Below are positions 60,095 through 64,000 of a stretch of DNA of 64,000 nucleotides, in pieces. Every line of letters starts with the position of its first letter. Positions within the stretch are counted from its first letter, which is position 1. A program made the position numbers and the translations under genes. The stretch is from Lutraria lutraria (taxonomy: Eukaryota > Mollusca > Bivalvia > Venerida > Mactridae). The notes beneath the pieces were generated by a model. That model searched no databases. It had not been told where the DNA came from and was given only the letters and a program-made list of their open reading frames with translations. The stretch covers positions 18,258,386-18,322,385 of the forward strand of contig OZ026839.1 in the NCBI GenBank assembly GCA_964023205.1. The letters are read 5' to 3'.

Positions 60095-63000
60095 ATGAGT
60101 TTCAGTGGTTCAGCAGGTGGTGTTCCTGGTTTAAACCTCAAAAAGTTTGAATCTCAGAATGAAGTTGATGAGAAAAGGAAGAAAAGACAAGAAGAATGGG
60201 AGAAAGTTCGTAAGCCTGAAGATCCTGAAGGTAAATGAGTGTGCTTGTCTGGCAGTGAAGTTGTCAGTAATTTTAAATTGTTATATGTACTATTCAAGGA
60301 TTGGGTCGAAAACCACAAACTCATGTTAGTATAATCTGACAAAGTATAAATATGGAAGTGGGTCAAATTCATTGATGTACAACTTTCATATAGGATTAGA
60401 TGGAAAGACCAAAAATTTATACTGAACAAATTACAATTATACTTGTTCAAATGAAACAAATGAGCAAGTCAAGAAAAGCCAAGAAACTTTGTTTAATTTT
60501 GTTATTTTTAATTATCTAGAATGTCCAGAAGAGCCATTAGATAACAGATGTTTGTATGATAAACTTGAGGAACAAAGACTGAAAAAACAGGAGGAAATTG
60601 ATGAAAAAGTTGCTTTCAGTAGGTGTATTGGCCTTCAAATAACCCATTATTGTCATTATTTAAGTATGTCTTAAATTCATTACTTTAACTTAGTGTATTC
60701 TTTAGCCTGCTTAGACATGACTGTGACCAACTTTGCATGGTTACCAACATTTAATGATCGGGTGACCTACCAACTGTACTTATGGCGGGCATACTTCGTT
60801 ACAATTTCATTCATGTGTGAAAATAATGATGTACAATTATTCAGTAACTTTTATGGGAGTAGTGTTAGCAGTGACATAAAAGCATTATACATAATGGTCA
60901 TACATGTATGTATTGTCCACATTTTACAACATCTGAATGCCATGACAGCAAGCAGTTAACAATTATTTGATTAATTTAAGTCACCAATTAGATAAAAAAA
61001 GTAGAAGGATGGATGTAGAAATGAATAAGTTTTATTAGGAAATCTTCCTTTAATAATCAAAGGAGATAAATATCATCACATGTCCATTAATTAACTCTAA
61101 TGAGCCTTCATTAATCAAAAGTGAATTGAAATGATTTCAGAAAATCAGGTAAGACGCCTGGATGCTGATGAGACAGATTTTCTGGATTTCTGTTCTGAAC
61201 GTCAACATGAGATAAATCAAGAACGTAAGCAAGAGGAAATAGATGTTATATCTGAAATGAAAATATCCTTTAATCTGAATTTCGACTCAACTGTAGAACA
61301 TGTTGGGAAAATAAGATTACTATTGATCACTATTTTTTATACGCCCATTTGAAAAATGGGTTGTGTTATGGGCGCGCAGGAGATCTAAATAAATTTAAAA
61401 AAAATGTACATACCAGGGTCATCCGTAAAGTTCATGGACAACCAAACCTTTTTGGGTTATAATGAAGTGATGGTTTTAAGAATTTGTCTTGGCGAGAATT
61501 GACACCTGTTGTCTCAATTTCTATTTCTAAATTGTCACTTTTTCACGTAGTCACGAGTTACGAGTTACCAAGGTGACCCTAGTCAGTGCATACGGAGCAC
61601 TTTGATTTTTAGCTCACGTGGTCACAGAGTGACAGGGTGAGCTTTTCTGATCAGACTTCGTCCGGCATCTGGTGTCGTACGTCGTCAAACTTTACCTTAT
61701 GAACACACTAAAGGCCACATTTTTAGCTCAATTTTAGCAAAACTGGCTCAGAATGTTAATATTGACAAAATCTCTGACGAGTTCGATATTGGGCCATTTG
61801 GGGTCAAAAACTAGGTCACCAGGGCCAAATAAGGGAAAACCTTGTGAACACTTTAGAAATCACTGTTTTGATTGGATCTTCATGAAACTTTGTCAGAATG
61901 TTTATTTCAATAATATGTAGGTCAAGATTGATAATGGGTCATTTCCGGTCAAAAACTAGCTCACTAGGGCAAATTGCTGGAAAACCTTGTGAACACTCTA
62001 AAAGACACTGTTTTGATTGGATCATCATGAAACCTTGTCAGAATCTTTGACTTCATAATATCTTGGACGAGTTCGAACATGGGTCGTCTTGGGTCAAAAA
62101 CTAGGTCGCTAAGTCAAATCTTATGAAAAACCATGTTAACACTGTATATTTCACAGTTATGATATCTTCACCAAACTTTGTCAAATTGTTTGTTTTAACG
62201 ATATAACAGTTAAGTACAAATATGGGTCATCTGGGGTCAATAACAAGGTCACCAGGTCAAATCATAGGAAAATTTTGTTAACACTGTAGATGTCACAGTT
62301 TTGATTGGAGCTTCACCAAACCTTGTCAGAATGTTTGCCTCAATGATATGAGGGTCAAGGTTGAACATGGGTCAACCGAGGTCAAAATTGGGTCACCAGG
62401 TCAAATCTTAGGAAAACCTTGTCTATGCTGTAGTTTTCATGGTTTTGATTGGATCTTCACCAAATTTTGTCAGAATGTTTGTCTTATATATAGGACAAGT
62501 TTTAACATGGGTAATCTGGGGTCAAAAACTAGGTCACCAGTTCAAAACAATGTTTTAATGAGTGAACAGTGATTGTCATGTGAGTGATATAGGGCCATCT
62601 TGGCCCTCTTGTTTGCAATTAAGCGGATTCATTTTGATGCAATCTTCGTGCTGTAATTTGTATAAAAATGAATGGAAGTGTACAGAATGACGTTAGGTGC
62701 CGTAGCAAATGTTCGTGACATTTGCCGCCAGATTTTGACGTCATTGCAAGCATAATAACAAAGTCTTCGATAATGGAAGAACTGTGCTTATTTGAATTCA
62801 TTACAGAACATTAAGTCCACGTCAGAGCGTACGGAGCATGCCGCTGCTACCAAGTACTGCGTAAGGCTGGGTGTACACACCCATACAGACATTAAAGTTC
62901 ATTTCAGGTGCTGAAAATTCAAAAAAGGTATCAAGATCTTTGCTATTTAGGTGATATTTTGATATTGGCTTTGAGAAATTAGCAAGCAGTCCCTATAGTC

Positions 63001-63906
63001 CAGATTTAGCACTGATGGATATAGTGATCTTCCCAAAACGAATAGAAAACAATTTAATGTAATTGAGAAAATTAGAACGGCGATGGGCAGTTTTGCTGGA
63101 ACATGTGACGGTAGCTGGAATAACGATATATTCTCTAAATGGGCGGAAAGACACAAGAAATGCATAACATTTGAGGGCGAATACTTCGAGAAAATGTGAT
63201 TATATGTTAGTATAACGTCATGACGTTGATGTGAAGTATGTTGAAGTGCTCCGTAGATCTATATGTATGTTTGATCAATATAGCATATATTTTTTATCAA
63301 TCAGTATTTCGCTCTGCTATTTGGCATGTATTTTGTCAATATATTACATAACATGTACATAAAATTTTAGCTTAATCCAGGTATGATTAGTCTCATTAAT
63401 AACACTGTCCATGAACTTTACGGATGACCCTCTTATATGTATATATTATATTATATTTTTGAAACTTTATTTTGTTTTTATAAAACATGTTATAAACATA
63501 ATATTTGACAGTGTTTCAAAGTGTAAAAAGAATTCCTGGGAAGTAGAGGAACTGGGGGGGGGGGGGGGGGGGCATTCACACGCCGGTAGCCTGTGAGGCA
63601 CAGTATCAGTGAAATTTGAAGATCATTTCTGGACAGATTTGCGATTTTGTATTTTTTTTTGAGTGTTGATATCTAGATCCATTTTCTGAATATTTGGATA
63701 AGAAATTAATTCATGGAAAATACTCTAGTGATTTTTAATGAAACAAAATAAAAAATGTTACAAGTTTGTTGCCTTAAATCTCACCAAGATGCTAAGATTG
63801 TTTTGTTAACGGAGGAGAAAAAATCTCGAACTATAGCCCCACCAATGCAACAGAAAGGGAAACGATCTCAGATGGCACTGCTGGCTGGGGCAGTTAAAAG
63901 AAAGAG
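60095..63906 (+). CDS. PSME3IP1: PSME3-interacting protein (FAM192A/NIP30 family), 5' four coding exons
   Basis: A small nuclear protein whose human relative binds the PA28-gamma (PSME3) proteasome activator. Coding exons: 60095-60230 (start MSFSGSAGGVPGLNLKKF; the family box KRQEEWEKVRKPEDPE ends it), 60520-60618 (CPEEPLDN, then LYDKLEEQRLKKQEEIDEK), 61141 to about 61260 (NQVRRLDADETDFLDF), and about 63790-63906 (MALLAGAVKRK). Splice phases 1 and 1 fit for the first two introns. The donor of exon 3 and acceptor of exon 4 are uncertain. The start follows an acceptor-like TTTATGCAG at 60060, so a 5' UTR exon probably lies upstream. The C terminus is beyond the window. Intron 3 holds a mariner relic. 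Identification rests on the RQEEWEKVRKPEDPEECPEE signature and is firm. Confidence 0.92.
61413..63433 (+). mobile_element. Decayed mariner-like transposon in PSME3IP1 intron 3
   Basis: TA at both edges (61411-61412, 63434-63435), inverted ends containing AGGGTCATCCGTAAAGTTCA and its complement. Near 62985-63060 the reading SPYSPDLALMDIVIFPK matches the mariner catalytic motif (YSPDLAP.D), with Asp mutated context, followed after a frameshift by WAERHKKCITFEGEYFEK, the usual C terminus. Earlier transposase parts are unreadable or displaced by the nested family A element. Confidence 0.75.
61606..62612 (-). mobile_element. Family A hairpin-tailed element, inverted, nested in the mariner
   Basis: It begins (plus strand) TTTTTAGCTCACGTGGTCAC and ends ATAGGGCCATCTTGGCCCTC, the reverse of the family A tail and head. 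Unit phrases (AACCTTGTCAGAATGTTTG, GGGTCAAAAACTAGGTCACC) run throughout. Its terminal hairpin carries extra pairing (GTCACAGAGTGAC). Confidence 0.85.
63553..63573. repeat. Poly-G tract
   Basis: About 20 G in a row inside PSME3IP1 intron 3, a G-quadruplex candidate on the coding strand. Confidence 0.8.
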
Positions 63907-64000
63907 GTTGGTATTCATATAATTATAATTTGAAACATGTGATATATAATTTGACATGGTCCAGATAAATGATGATACATAATTATACCCCCACTAAAAT

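Noticed and set aside
1..64000. CRISPR arrays, bacterial operons or phage genes
   Set aside because: The arrays seen have diverged eukaryotic-type units without spacers, and genes have introns; nothing prokaryotic is present.

Overview
This is animal nuclear DNA, AT-rich and intron-rich, crowded with transposons and tandem repeats. I read it as a marine bivalve mollusc (clam-like). The reasons are the tandem-repeat elements with palindromic heads and hairpin tails (pearl / HINE-like architecture), the LINE and SINE types, and one host gene whose exon-encoded protein follows animal PSME3IP1/FAM192A. The species call is inference. There are no bacterial operons, rRNA genes or CRISPR arrays.

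Layout. 1-3.1 kb: tails of two hairpin-ended repeat elements, then a five-exon Mutator-like transposase pseudogene. 3.3-9.4 kb: a LINE endonuclease fragment, a complete tandem-repeat element, and a LINE reverse transcriptase split by a second, unrelated tandem-repeat element. 9.4-18.5 kb: sparse; a tRNA-like SINE head, a possible small spliced transcript, a palindromic tandem array, a small MITE and a second decayed LINE. 18.5-23.5 kb: three more hairpin-ended elements and a roughly 34-bp tandem array.

23.66-31.50 kb: a 7.8-kb DNA transposon of ISL2EU type (Harbinger relative) bounded by inverted repeats and TA duplications. It carries a DDE transposase (+) and a SWIM zinc finger-YqaJ nuclease gene (-). 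Their exons are interdigitated: the last exon of each lies inside an intron of the other, and the two splice acceptors stand back to back 26 bp apart. Each gene is nearly intact (one stop codon; a few single-base frameshifts). An LTR-retrotransposon gag-protease fragment with a canonical -1 frameshift heptamer, and a SINE, have landed inside it.

32-49 kb: several foldback or TIR elements. One is a 4.3-kb inverted-repeat element. Two are CAGGG...CCCTG elements with perfect 5-bp target duplications; the larger (2.85 kb) has about 480-bp arms with iterated subterminal motifs and a zinc-finger exon. A 5.5-kb nested palindrome (40.1-45.7 kb) contains two TTAA-flanked MITEs whose empty sites survive in the opposite arms. 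49-59.8 kb: a 93-bp tandem array, a SINE, a small two-exon ORF, LINE and hAT remnants, a pogo-like MITE, an unrecognised two-frame ORF, a divergent repeat array and a third CAGGG element.

60-64 kb: the only clear host gene, PSME3IP1 (+), running off the right edge. One intron holds a decayed mariner element that itself contains a copy of the hairpin-ended repeat. Apart from PSME3IP1, almost every coding signal here is a mobile-element relic.
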